Source: Amblyomma americanum
Taxonomy: Eukaryota > Arthropoda > Arachnida > Ixodida > Ixodidae
DNA: 64,000 nt
Reading direction: 5' to 3'
Assembly (NCBI RefSeq): GCF_052857255.1
Contig: NC_135505.1
Coordinates: forward strand, 64,469,149 to 64,533,148
In this document: positions 33,506 through 44,746 of the stretch, piece after piece
Numbering within the stretch: the first letter of the stretch is position 1
How the letters are laid out: the number at the start of each line of letters is the position of its first letter
The notes under the pieces: model-generated
Told to the model about the DNA's origin: nothing
What the model saw: the letters and a program-made list of their open reading frames with translations, nothing else
The model's database searches: none
Translations under genes and position numbers: made by a program

Positions 33506-34340
33506 CCCTGCCCGCCTCGGCAGCCCCTGGCCGCTAGCTCCCCGTCACTCCACCTCTGCGTCTCCGGTGCCGCCGTCCATCGTCACGACTCACGAGCCCT
33601 TCCGGCAGGCATGGAGCTCCCGGCGCCCCCGACCCCACCTTCGGCCTCGGCTCTCCCTTTGGCCTCAGCTCTCCCGGCGCCGACAGCTCTGCCGGCGTCT
33701 CCTGCCCACCAGGTGTCATCGGCCCTCCCGACAGCCTCGGCACACCCAGTGCCCCCAGCCATACTGGCGGTCTCGGCCCTCCCGGTGGCCTCGGCTCTCC
33801 CGGTGCTCACGGCCCTCTCGGCGGCCGTGGCACACCCGGCAGCTACGCCACTCCAGGCGCCTACTATTACCGCTACCTCGCCTGCACCCTCCTACGTGCA
33901 CGGCACGGCGCCAAGGGCGCCATTTGTGCGGACGCCCGTCACGTTTAAGTCAATCGCTCCAAGGCTGTCTGTGAGCGTGTCCCAGCATCCCATGCAGTCC
34001 ACCACAGCAACTCCCTACCTGTAATTTAGATGCGCCACCCGTAGCCGCCCCTCTGGGTACCAGGCAGCTCAGCCCGGCGTCAGCTGCGCTGCACACCTAG
34101 CTCCCTCTACTGCACCACCTCTCATGCGCCGGCCAACAGCTGCTGCACCTGAACCACCAGCACTTGGTGCATTTCGCAGGCCGACCCGGATGACCCATCT
34201 TCTTCACATTCCCCTCCGTGTCCCTCGACGGCCTCTGAAAGCTCGGCCTCAACGCCACAGCCAGAGTCGCCCTCCTGAGTCTCACCTTCAGACCCCGGCC
34301 GGCATGCACGACTCTTGACTGATACCGACTAATCGTCTAG
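33506..34340 (+). repeat. GC-rich, Ala/Pro-coding low-complexity interior of the LTR element
   Basis: In the frame at 33611-34024 the sequence encodes an Ala/Pro/Ser/Leu-rich run with recurring ASALP and TALPASP words from related gcctcggctctcccgg units. It ends near TPYL and a stop. It replaces the pol region. Very long open frames in other phases here are products of the GC-rich repeats, not genes. Confidence 0.6.
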
Positions 34341-34481
34341 GAAGGAGGGGGGGGGGGAGCCTGTAGCGACCCTCGCCTCCCGGACCAGCCCTGGAACGGC
34401 TCCCAGCGCCGCCTGACCTAGCGCTCGAGTGCCATCGCCGGCCCTCCGTCCGTTTCGACTTCTAGTCTAGGCGGGGGGCCT
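34341..34481 (+). promoter_or_regulatory. two polypurine-tract-like stretches before the 3' LTR
   Basis: A long tract (34341-34359, gaaggag followed by a G-run and ag) precedes a TGTAGCGACC at 34362, which looks like an LTR start. A second G-run (gcggggggcct, 34471-34481) directly precedes the actual 3' LTR start TGTAGCACC at 34482. The 120 bp between them are absent from the 5' LTR. Confidence 0.6.
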
Positions 34482-34654
34482 TGTAGCACCCCCTATTGGG
34501 CGGCGCCGACAACCCGGCTAGCGCGCGCCACCCTGCGAAGAGAATAAAGACAGCACCTGGTCGTGGCTCGTGCAGCCACGGCTGGCAGTTCTGTTCTGGT
34601 GTCGGCTCGTAGCAGTGGTTTCATTTCCTTCGCTCCTGAGGCGTTAAGCCTACA
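34482..34654 (+). repeat. 3' LTR (173 bp)
   Basis: Pairs with the 5' LTR at 32934-33106, same TGTAGCACC...CCTACA ends, followed by the CCTT target duplication. Confidence 0.92.
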
Positions 34655-34658
34655 CCTT

Positions 34659-36059
34659 CAAGGAAAAGACTTGAGCTTTCTCATTAGGATATCTTATTTC
34701 CAATGAGCTGCCTATGAGGCTTCAGCATTTAATTTGTCACCTCAAAAAATTTCCGCCAGATGCTTCACGAAATCCCTAATTGCTCTAGTGACGTCATCTG
34801 ACTGTCACGTTATCACAACCGCTCCTAAGAGGCAAATGGCAACGTGCCCATCGGATTGTGCGCATAGTTCCCATCATTGCGAAATTCAATGCATTTGCAA
34901 CCCGCTGCGCATGAGACTTATTTTAACTCTATAAGACAAACTTGGGTCTTAAAAGCCCCACCGATGGCTGTACTCGAAACAGTCACCTGTCTTTACAGTG
35001 GCGCATCGCTTAACTGCTGCAACACTGCGGATGTAGAGAAGGGGTATCAGACCTCCCCCCCCCCCCGTGCCCAATCTATAAATCCGATTGACAGGATTGT
35101 GACGTGGTCAACACCTTGCGACTGTCAGTCAATCATTCATAGGCACCATGAAATTTTGAAATTCGCCAATCCCCGAGAACTCCAAAAAGCGCCTCAAGTT
35201 TTTGAGGAAGGCCAGTATAGGATGAAGGATTAAGGATGATTAATCAATAATAATGAGTGAATTATGTTGTATGGTTCATGGTATTTTATAATGTCATATT
35301 AGAATCCAATGGAAGGCACTTGAACATTATGGAAGGTGATGACTCGCATGCGATACAGAGGGAAGGAACCAGTTTCCACAGTTCTTGCGGCGGAATTGCA
35401 AGAAGAACATTAGACACTCGTTGTGGACTGAACAGCAGGCAGCCTAAATTCTCTCGCATCTTTTTTTAATATTATGGTTAAAAAGTTTCCTATGTTTTTA
35501 GGCGCTAGTGAAAAGAAGGAAACGTAGAAGTTGAGAATGGCCGCCTACACAAGTGCGGCACGCGAATGAAACAAAGCAAATCACGTGATTCAGCTCCGTC
35601 CAAGGTTCGTTTTGTCTCCGATCTAGGCATCAGTGACCCTGAAAATAGTGCCTTGTTACTGCGATTTAGCTCAGTGTGCTGGGTCTAGCTTCCCTGGGTC
35701 TGAGGAGCTGGCTTTCCCGGCTCGGTCGTGATGGCTGTGGCGGCACAGTCTCTGAGGAAAATGAGGGCCGGCGTTCCTATGAGCGCTGCAGATACCCCGG
35801 ATGTAAAACCAAGACCAGAAGCGGCACCATACGTGCAAGAGGTTTCCCTCAACTTGAAGAATGTGGATAGCCGCTAAGGTAGCTAAATAGACGTATTGCC
35901 TTACCACTCTCAGCACCTCGTCACCAAGATGTGAACTGCTGTTCAATACAAAGACTGCTGAACAATATGATTACACTTATTAATTTTAGTTCCACCCCTC
36001 TTGTTTGCAGGTCTAATTCATTGGTCATGTTTTAATATTCATATACTGAGCGAATTACT
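34659..36059. other. unassigned, no gene recognised
   Basis: A C-run lies at about 35056. A short plus frame from an ATG near 35730 (MAVAAQSLRKMRAGV onwards, 48 codons) and an overlapping frame with CRYPGCKTKTRSGTI were noticed but not assigned. Confidence 0.35.
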
Positions 36060-36360
36060 AATGTGTGCTCGCTTAAATGTTATCCCCAATTTTTTCCAAT
36101 CCAGGCCTCTGAATACCTCCGCTATATTGGTTGGCGAATAACATTGGTGACATCGCGCCTCCCTGCCTGACACTCTTCCTGATAGGGGGATTATTGCTAA
36201 CTTTACGGCGGACTATGCTGGCTGTGGAGCCGCTGTAGAAATCTCGAAGTATTATTTATAAGGCTTTTTTAAGAATTGACTCCGCTATGCCTGCATGACT
36301 GCTGAAGCTTCCACTCTGTCAAATTCGCTGAGACGAAAGCATTTGACTTAGTGAAAGTAG
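36060..36360 (-). pseudogene. LINE reverse-transcriptase fragment
   Basis: On the minus strand near 36200-36100 one frame reads VSNNPPIRKSVRQGGAMSPM followed by LFAN, the RT motif normally written G(V/S)RQG..(S/L)SP.LF. It is followed by GGIQRPGLEKIG. Upstream codons (ILRDFYSGSTASIVRR) fit the preceding RT segment with frameshifts. The clade is undecided (RTE- or Jockey-type). No open frame survives. Confidence 0.5.
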
Positions 36361-36479
36361 AATAAACAATTCTTCATAACGTTACGTAACGTGCATTGAT
36401 AAATACCAAGATTACCTTTTGTAAAAAATATAAATTTATACACAAGACTTGAGCACGGAATTATTGCTGTATACGCGTG

Positions 36480-36620
36480 CGTGATTATACGCCTACTAAA
36501 ACACAAATGTACGTGGTCGTACGCCTACGTGATCGTAGACATACGCGTTTTTAAACCTACCTCAACAGAGACCTACGTGTTCGTTGATCAACTTGATAAA
36601 AGACCTACGTGAAATGCACC
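36480..36620. repeat. cluster of CCTACGTG / TACGTGRTCGTA words
   Basis: Within 140 bp the words gtacgtggtcgtacgcc, cctacgtgatcgtag, acctacgtgttcgt and acctacgtgaaat recur, each with a TACGTG core. This looks like a short decayed tandem array; the core is also an E-box-like site. Confidence 0.5.
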
Positions 36621-37104
36621 ACACATACACGAGGTGTACATACCGGAATAATCACACGTCACAACACTAAATCGGGTAATGTTGCAGAGTTATGTGTTAT
36701 GAGCTGTTGTAGGCTTGTATTCACATGAGGTGCTGCAAGAGTGAATGCAAAAACGAGAGACACATTACGTACGTACCGGTGGCCCGTATGTACCAGGGGT
36801 CATGTGACGTCCCACTTTCTGCTCAGAAAGAAAGGCTGCGCACATGAAAAATAATCGGCTTATCGCCGCCTGTTGCTACCTTCAGCTTGGCAGTAAGCGC
36901 TTTAGGCATGCGCACTGCCCTTCTTTTCACAATGTTCACCAACATTACGGTTCTGGTGCGAGCGTCAAAGAGCGGAAGTTGAATATGACATGACGCCTGG
37001 CCCCGTGCATGGGCAATGCTCCGTTTTGTGAATGTACCTTACCAATTTGGTATTTGAATCAATATGCTTCGCAAATTTTTCTGGTAAGCTTGGTTAATGT
37101 TTTA

Positions 37105-37312
37105 TGAGGTTTAATATTATAAAGCGACTCAGGCTATGTAGTACGTCGTAATGGAGCGCTCCGGAAAATATTGCTCACCTGGGGTTCTTTAACGTTCATT
37201 TTAATCGCCAGTCTGTTCCATTTAGCCGTCATCGAAATGCGACCGTCGCTGCCGACAACGAAACCGTGTCTTTCGGATCAGCAGTAAAGCACTATGACCA
37301 CTGATCCACAAC
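37105..37312 (-). mobile_element. Ruka-like tRNA-derived SINE, near full length
   Basis: The minus strand starts with an A-box-like gtggatcagtggtcatagtg, continues through ctgatccgaaagacacgg, gtcgcatttcgatgacgg, gttaaagaaccccaggt, ttccggagcgctccattacg and ends with gcctgagtcgctttataata and a taaacctcata tail. This is the complete block order of the tick SINE, moderately diverged. Confidence 0.75.
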
Positions 37313-38430
37313 TGGTTTATAAAGAGATTGCGTCTATAAAGTTTAGCTTCGAAGATTTTAGTGTTTGCGGGGTGTCCTCCTATATTTACCGCATATTTCG
37401 CAGCATCGATGCGAGATGCTTGTGCAGAGCCTCGAGCCGCTCCCCTTCCGGACGCTTCTCGCTGAGATGGCCTCGCACTTATGCACCACTTTTCTCCCTG
37501 AAGAAAAAATTACACATCAGAAAACTAACTGCAGTCACGTTACCGTGGAGAACAAGAAACACTGCAAGCTGCCAGCTCCGTTGAGTCAGCCTGCTCAAGT
37601 TCTTCAGTTGGAAGGTTCGCGTCATTTTCGGATTAGCATCTCTTAACTTGACAGTGAAGGCTGGGCGCTTGTAGAAGGTACCTGTTATCTGCACTTGGAC
37701 AAGTTGCGTTATAAATTTTTATGTGTAAGCGTTCTTGCGCTCTACTTAATGGGCGATCACTCAGCCAGGAAGAAACTGAAAGAATTCCTGCATGAAAGCT
37801 AGGAATTTGCTGTGCCTTTCGGACGCTTCTCCAAAGAACGACGACTGTAACCAAGCTGCTGCCAGCTCTATCCCAGTCGCAGGAGGTTCGCTGTGTTCGT
37901 CAAAACAATCTTGAAAGCTATGTGCCACTTTTCGCTCGGTGACGAGAAAAGCGCTTGTAGTGCTGGCGTGCAATAAGGAAACCTTCTACTGGCAGCTTTC
38001 AGCGCGGCGAGCGTAGCAGGCCAGATAGAATGCATGCAGTGTAATATGCACCGCCAGCGTGAAATGAAACGCGAACAAAGCAACCGAAACGAGAGCACAA
38101 ACAATAAAAAATATTAACGGCTGGAGAGGTAATACAAGCGTGGCCTGTTAATACTTCCAAAGAGCGGTCTTTACGCCTTCGATGCGAATATCAACCGCTC
38201 TTGTAATTTGCCTCCCTAGTGGAATATCTTACAGTCTTGCAGTCTGCGTTTCGATTCTCTTCGCTTTTCGTTTGACGCTGATTGTACAAAAGAAGCACAA
38301 AAAATCACGCGGAAAAAATCGAGTTTTTTTATTATTATTACGATGTTTGAAGAGCAGCTATTGCAGCGATAGATACACTACGCTAGCCAGTTCGCGAGGT
38401 AAGCGGAGCTGCGCTGAGCCGTAGCACCAC
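37313..38430. other. unassigned; possible decayed minus-strand coding segments
   Basis: On the minus strand an acceptor-like ttttttcttcag near 37505 precedes GAGAAAAGTGG, and one frame then reads LSEKRPEGERLEALHKHLAS before ending near a donor-like gtaaatat. Upstream (37973-37761) another frame reads LAAAWLQSSFFGEASERHSK. Stops and frame changes between them prevent a gene call; a decayed gene or transposon is possible. Confidence 0.3.
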
Positions 38431-38590
38431 CCGTCCGCCAGCTGAGCGCATGCGTGGAGTTACGTCATAGCCCGCGCTAATGTGCATGCCCAGCGCCTCA
38501 CCGCTGTGCCGACGACAGAGCAGACGCCGCCCGTCTCGTCAGTTGTGCGCATGCGCGGAGTGACGTCAGAGCACGCAGCTGGTGTGTGCG
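38431..38590. promoter_or_regulatory. duplicated NRF1-like plus CRE-like motif pair
   Basis: Two related blocks, 100 bp apart (38431 and 38531, both beginning ccgtc), each contain an NRF1-type palindrome (gcgcatgcgt and gcgcatgcgc) followed a few bases later by a CRE-type core (ttacgtca and tgacgtca). The area up to about 38860 is GC- and purine-rich. Such pairs are typical of promoters, but they could also be carried by a repeat. No transcript start is known. Confidence 0.45.
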
Positions 38591-39394
38591 CCACGCACCT
38601 ACATTACTCTAGCATTTCGAGCCTTAAGCGTGGCGGCGCGACGCGCCTACGAAACCGAGTGGGGGAGGAGTGGAGAGGGTGGGGAGAGAGAATCCACGTC
38701 CAGGGACGAAGCTGAAGAAGAAACGCCCAGCGAAACGCAGCGGCGAAAGACTGACTTCGCAATTCGACTGACCGAGTTCCACTCAGCCAGCTGTAGCTGT
38801 CGCGTCATTGCAGGTTTAACCAGAGCTAAACCACAGCCATTTTTTTCGGAAGACTGAAACATGCAAGGTCTTGATATTGGGCACGCTTCTTGCAATTATT
38901 AGCAGTTTTTTTGACGGTCACGTGCAGAGCAATGCCTTCCGTGCAGTAATTGTGAACTAGTACAGACTGCATGTGAGCCTGCCAGACTGTGGTATATGAA
39001 GCTGTATATACTGTCCACGTGATCTGCATACGTCCCCTAAAACTCTGCGCATGAGCCCTTAAAGAATGTATTGGCTGTCCAGGCGATGATGTCTACACGT
39101 TCTAACGCGAGTTGTATGACATCTCTTACAAGCTGTTCTAGCCCTTGCAAATGTCTACGAGGCAACGTAGAATCCTTGTACAGCTATGTGACACATCCTA
39201 GAAGCTCCACAAGACTTCGTAGCATTCTTGTAAGATTCACATAGCTCGCAGAAATGTCATATAAGACAGGTAAATCAACTACAAATCTCGTACATTTCGC
39301 AGACACGTTTTCATCAGGGATGCCTCTAGCTTGGCACAAATGTTGTTGATCCACATTGATAAGCATCTCAAAACACACTACAGGATTCTAAGAC
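38591..39394. other. unassigned; GC-rich then repeat-like sequence
   Basis: 38591-38860 is GC- and purine-rich. 39040-39270 contains related words (cttgtaag, cttcgtagcattct, ctatgtgaca) that also occur near 375-416. No coding frame was recognised. Confidence 0.4.
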
Positions 39395-39560
39395 AGTATA
39401 TGTCTGTAGTCTTGTCTTGTATTTTGTAGTCTATCTTCTGTAGTCTGTCTCGTATTTTGTAGTCTATCTTATGAAGTCAGTACTGTCTTGTGTAGTCTGT
39501 CTGACTTTTGTAGTCTGTGTTGTATTCTGTAGTTTGTCCTGTCTTCTGCAGTGTATCTTC
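39395..39560. repeat. TGTAGTCTGTCTTGTATT-type minisatellite
   Basis: At least seven degenerate units of about 18-25 bp share tgtagtctgtctt or tgtagtctatctt followed by gtatttt. Spacing is irregular. Confidence 0.75.
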
Positions 39561-40540
39561 TTAAGTGCTTGTACGCTGTGTCGCAGTGTCACCTGTCAAT
39601 TAACCCACGCTTTGTGCATTGTGGAGTAGGCAATGCACAAAAATGCACAGCTTGTTAACGGTCGCATATCAGTTAATACAAGCTTTGTGCATTCCACAGT
39701 AATTCATGCATAAAACCATTTAAATTGAAATTGAAATAATCAATTTTGATTTACTGTAATGTGCTTTTTTAAAGTTTGCTGATACACCTGTCCAGCGTTG
39801 TTCTCAGCTACATCGCCCATGAGCCAAGAAAAGTGGTCTTTTGTCTGGGCTGAAAAAAGGAAAAAAATAGAGATCACTGCCGCTACCCACATAAAAAGAA
39901 TGTGAAAGTGTTGATGCCTCCTCGACACTGGTCGCCTTTCAAATTTGGCGTCATGGCAGTTTTGTCGTTCACTTGATTGGTTATCGATTACCTTTCATTT
40001 TACCCTCATTTCATCTCAGCAACCATTTCGAGGTTTCAAATTTTCCATGTATCGTTCCCGCCCGCCCACTAAATACCCGCCCAGTCTATTTACCCGCCCA
40101 TTACTTTTTGCTTCTGAATAGTTACCTAATTGCCTGTAATTTATCATTCTGTTTTCTATCTCCTGCTCCCTTATCGGTCATTTATCACTGATCACGTGAT
40201 TGCCCAGTTCAAATGTTCAAACTTGGTGTCATGCTTTGGCTCCGTCCGCCCTTCCGGTTTATCAAATTTGTCGCTATGATGTAACCCCGCCTACTTCCGG
40301 CGTTATCAAATTTCCCGGCACTTTTGCTATGGCCCGGCCGCTTTTTGGAAATTTTGGCACTAAATAATTATCCCGATTCGAAATTTTTTCGCGCAACAGC
40401 CTCACATCATCATCTACCAATTACAACTACTCTTTTGACGCTATCTCTTCTGAGTTGCCCACAACTGCTGCGGACATGATGCCCGCCAACATAGCCTAGT
40501 AAAGTTCTCGCTTTATTTAAAATGTAATACTTAACAAGGC
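39561..40540. other. unassigned, PLE flank
   Basis: No gene recognised. Near 40060-40105 a short run repeats acccgcccactaaat and acccgcccagtcta-like units. The word gctgggcgagttggta near 40546 marks the start of the following minus-strand PLE end. Confidence 0.4.
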
Positions 40541-42117
40541 TCACGGCTGGGCGAGTTGGTAATGATTCACCTTAAAATGAGCCTGAAGGCAAAACACAAA
40601 AGAGGTCATGAGCTCAAGAACAGCCAGGACAAATAACTGAAATTTTATTGAAGGAAAGCTGCAAAAGGAGACCCGCAAAAAGATGCGTGCGCAAAATGCC
40701 CCAAAGCAGTGAAAATACGAAATGCAATCGAAAGTCACTGGCATACTAAAGAATCATCTAAAAAAGCAAATTCCTCAAGGTGAAGGTTTACGACGACTAA
40801 GTCTTTAGAGTTGCCGATGTAGTAAGCCTCAACTATCTATTGGCAGATTTCTCCCGTTCAAAAACCAGTGATGTATTGCGGAAATTAGGCGTGCAAAGAG
40901 ACAGGTCATCTTCGGATTTGCATTCACAAGATTGAGCATGCAGTGCCGGTGTAGAATTTACCTTCCCCCTTATAGAGTGAGAGTGCTCAGTCAGGCGCAA
41001 ATTCAGAGATGTGCCTGTCTGCCCCTTGTAGTTGCAGCCATAAGGGAGTGGAACGCAATAAACTCAATTTATTTTGCAGCCTGTTAACCTTTTTAATGTG
41101 ACACTCTCCAATGTGGACGATTACCCATTGTTTTATCAAGCCTTTTTTTAATGGCGGCGCAAATACCTATTATCTTGCTCTTAGCTGTTATGACAAAAAC
41201 AGCATTATACTTTGCCGCGACTTCTTTGTGACTGTGTGAAATACTGTGAAAGTAAGGTATATCAGCATCATCCGAGTATGTGTTTCTTTCCCTCAAGGGA
41301 ATGAAAACACGCTGTGACAGGTTGGTGAGATGGGCAAATGGGAACCCAACTGCCATTAGCTTGGAAACCTGCAATGAGAATGACATGTAAAGGTGTCGTC
41401 ATGCCGCGATTGCACACCCATCAAGTGTTTTTATCTTTACTGACCTTAGCCAGCGACAAGTACACCACTTCACCATCCTTCAACAACCACGAGTGGTCGG
41501 ACTCGTTCCTAAAAAGCTAAAAGGAGGCTTCCCCAATCATGGGCTGTAGCCAAAGCAAACATGGTCGCCCACAAAGAGCAGGTCTTAATCAAGAAGCTGC
41601 TAACGGTTCTTCTTAGATAATCCGGACATAAAAGACATTCATTGACCGCAGGCCTTAAAGGCTCCTAAAACATCCTGGGCCAACTTATATTAGCCCTCCA
41701 TGTCCAGGAAATTTAAGCAGTCATGAACATAACGAAATGCTACTATGCCGAGGCCTTCCAAACAGGGCTCTAATGCCTTATAGTCTTTAGACAGAAAAAT
41801 GTTGCCGAGCAAAGGTACGACGTGGGTATGAATGCCACTCTGCGAACTGAAAAATGCGGATTTTCAGTACAAGGACAACAGCCCCATGAAGCTAGCAACT
41901 GAAGCCACGCAATCGTCTGTAAAAGCCTGTTCATTGTCCACCCTGATGCAGTCTTGCACACGCCTCAGAAGTCTATCATGTGATGATGAATAGTACAGGT
42001 CCTTCTTGTCGATGCTCACTGCAGAGCACCTGTCCAGGTTGTTGTCCACAAGAAACGAACTCCACAGAACTCCACTTTTGCGAATTGGCAGGGCGGTATT
42101 TACATCAGAAATCAAGT
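40541..42117 (-). pseudogene. Penelope-like element, left arm of second palindrome
   Basis: A degenerate PLE read on the minus strand, from just upstream of RT motif A to the 3' end. It shows SGVLWSSFLVDNNLDRC and the motif-A region DKKDLYYSSSHDRLLRRVQD (41864-42142 frame), then GIVAFRYVHDCLNFLD near 41700, MAVGFPFAHLTNLSQRV and IPYFHSISHSHKEVAAKYNA (41093-41386), and a GIY-YIG-like GQTGTSLNLRLTEHS near 41000. The active-site Asp of the FVDD-type box is altered and stops break the frame. The 3' end (40541-40744) pairs with 43176-43379. Confidence 0.85.
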
Positions 42118-43379
42118 GTATGCAGAGGGTCCCAGGTCGCACCTTTTCTTCGCGACATTCTTACGTCCAGAGTCGATACGGCATCTAAGCCCTTTTTGGA
42201 AGACCTCGGCATGGTAGCATTTCGTTATGTTGACGCCTGCCTAATTTTTTTGGACAAGGAGGGCTCAGATAAGTTAGCACAAGACGTTTTAAAAATCTTT
42301 AAGGCATTCGGTCAAAGCCTATTTTTTACGTCTGACTTTCACTAAAGAGAACCATTGGCAGTTTCTTGAATTAGACCTGCGCATTGGGGACGACCACGTG
42401 TGTTGGTAACACAGCGCAAGATCAGGAAAGCCTCTTAGTTATGGGTCGAACCACTCGAGGCTGGTGAAGTATCGGTTGGCAATCGCATGCATCACGACCG
42501 CATTACGGAAGTCATGCCATCACAGTGTTGAGAACACATTCTAGGAGCAGGTTTCGTAGCCAATGACACTTGGGATCCCACTTGCCCAGCTCGCACACCT
42601 GTCAGTGTGTTTTCACTCGCTTGAAGGAAAGGAACACCACACGGATGACGCTGACAGTGGAGGAGCAAAAAATGCGCCTCTATACCTTACCTACACGGCA
42701 TTTCGCACTGTCTCAAGAAAGTCGACCCAAAGTATGATGTTGCTGTTGTTTTGACAGCTAAAAGTGAGGTAGGAGCTCTTTGCACCACCGTTCAAACTAG
42801 GCTTAATAACACTACGGGTAATCATCCACTATGAACAGTGGGAGATAGAAAAGGTTCACCACTTGCAAAAGTAAGAAAGTTTTCTGCGTTTCACTAAATT
42901 GTAGCTGAAATTACTACGGCCAGGTAGGTAGATGCCTTAATGTGCGCCTTACTGAGAGCACTTTCATTGTATAGGGGGAAGGTGAATTACCTTGCACTGC
43001 ACTTTTAATCTAGTGAATGCAATCGGAGGACGACCTGTCTTTTTGCACGCCCGATTTTCGCGGCACATCAGTGGTTTATGGAAGTGATAAATCTGTCAGG
43101 ATATAGTTGAGTCTTACTACATCGGTAAGGCTAAGGGCATGTGCATGGCTAGGCCGCAGGTGAACCTTAACGAATTTGTTTTTTAGATTGTTACTAGTAT
43201 GCCAGTGCCTTTCGATTGTTTTTCGCTATCGCACTGCTTTGGGGTTTGCGCGGGTGCATCTCTTTGCAGCATTTTTCCCGCTTTCCCTAATAAAATTTCA
43301 GTTGTTAGACCAGCCTTGTCTTGTGCTCATCTCTTCTTTTGTGTTGTGTCTTCCGGCTGGTTTTAATATGCAATACTGA
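42118..43379 (+). pseudogene. Penelope-like element, right arm of second palindrome
   Basis: The plus-strand copy begins abruptly inside RT: SSVCRGSQVAPFLRDILTSR, then LGMVAFRYVDACLIFLDKEG (42106-42345). It continues with LGIPLAQLAHLSVCF (42563 on), a GIY-YIG-like QVGRCLNVRLTE near 42925 and SEDDLSFCTPDFRGTS near 43025. Landmarks mirror the left arm about an axis near 41960: 41347 with 42572, and 40541 with 43379, both summing to about 83920. The left copy extends about 290 bp further 5' than this one, and that part forms the unpaired loop. Both copies are non-functional. Confidence 0.85.
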
Positions 43380-44746
43380 ATGCCGGAAGACTGCCATTTC
43401 AAGTGCAGACAGTCAAGTGCACTTATAATAGCTGCTATTATAATGAATGTTCATTTATTACAAGAAAAAGTGAATACGTCATTAATTTATGCTTGCAGTA
43501 AATGACACTGCATCACAATAAAAAAGGCTAACCCTCATGCCAAACTGCAGTTACAGCAAACAAGGGGGCACAGTAAACCTGCTCCTACATCCAAAAGCTT
43601 GCACTTGAGGCCAACGCAGAAATCGGATCAGTTTACTTCCGAAACCACATGACACCGCCACGCAAATGATGTTACAACGAATAAAAAAGCAACAACAAAG
43701 CGAACTGTAGGCGGCAGTCAATCTCAAGTAATCTCTGGCAGACAAGCTACAAGGTCAGGCCAACAATTACGTTGAAGCAGAAATTTGACAGAAGGCCACA
43801 ACAAGAACATAATTTTAAAAAAAATTTTCACAGCACAATGAGCTCTTTAAATTTCAAATCCTTTAATGAAAGAACATACCAGAAGTGGCTAATTTTTTCG
43901 CCAATAAAATTTTTTTCATGTACTTCATTGTTCTTGAAGCATGGGTAGGTGCAGAGTAGTTAGTTTAATGCATCCATTCCTCATCAATGCCATGCCAAAG
44001 ACTACTTACAGAAAGAGCTTGCATTACTGAAGGAATACCACAGGCCATTCACAAATTTCTGAGCCTCTTCCATGTCATTGGTCCAAATCGCATGCAACTT
44101 GGTGGCTTGCACTAATTGCATGCAGCTCTTGGTCTTTCCGTGGAAAAAAATTGAGGGATCAGCAGTATATCAAATTTTATATGCATTATTATTTTATAGA
44201 CCGGCTAAGAAGCCTTTTCCAAGAGCACAACTATTTATTTTGCTGTAGCTTTCTACAGTACAACACGTATATCGCGACCTCATTAACGCTGACTTGCTGC
44301 ACGGTCGCAGCACTAATGAGTGTAATTCTATGGTTTCAAATGGTTGTTAGCTCTGAGCCCTTGGCCTTGCGCTGGTTAATGCAAAAACCTCGGAAAGGTC
44401 AATAAGAGCTTCGAGATTTCAGCCATAGGTATTCAGAAGCTCAGTGGTCTTCTGGGAGAACATTTGGCTGGGTGACACAGTAAATAACGCTAATACAGCT
44501 ACTTTCACTCCATTGCAAAAAAGTCGCACAGCAAAGACCCCTCCTCTAGTCTGCAGTGCAGAAACAATCACCGAAATTCAAAGCACGCATAATAAATGCA
44601 CACCTACCTTCAAACACAGCTTCATAATTATGGTTATAATTATTGCAATGAAATACCAGTCAGTACATGTAGTTTTCAATTTATCCTAAAATTATAAGAA
44701 AGTCGACAACAATAAATATAAAAGAGGAATGAAATAACAAGAACTG
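43380..44746. other. unassigned, no gene recognised
   Basis: AT-rich DNA. The last part may be the downstream flank of the minus-strand exon candidate at 44757-44976. No repeat family identified. Confidence 0.4.

Larger units (their letters stand above)
32934..34654 (+). mobile_element. non-autonomous Ty3-type LTR retrotransposon
   Basis: A complete 1,721-bp insertion: 173-bp LTRs at both ends, TG...CA termini, a 4-bp target duplication CCTT (32930-32933 and 34655-34658), a primer-site-like sequence (tggtgaccc) just inside the 5' LTR, a gag-like frame, and two G-rich polypurine stretches before the 3' LTR. The 1.37-kb interior has no protease, reverse transcriptase, RNase H or integrase, so mobilisation would need enzymes from a relative. 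Base composition is markedly GC-richer than the flanks. LTR divergence indicates a moderately old insertion. Orientation is set by the gag frame and the primer site. Confidence 0.88.

Noticed and set aside
33339..33974. 211-codon plus-strand open frame, longest in the window
   Set aside because: It lies in the GC-rich repeat interior of the LTR element, where stops are rare in every frame; it is Arg/Pro/Ser-rich and out of phase with the gag-like frame.
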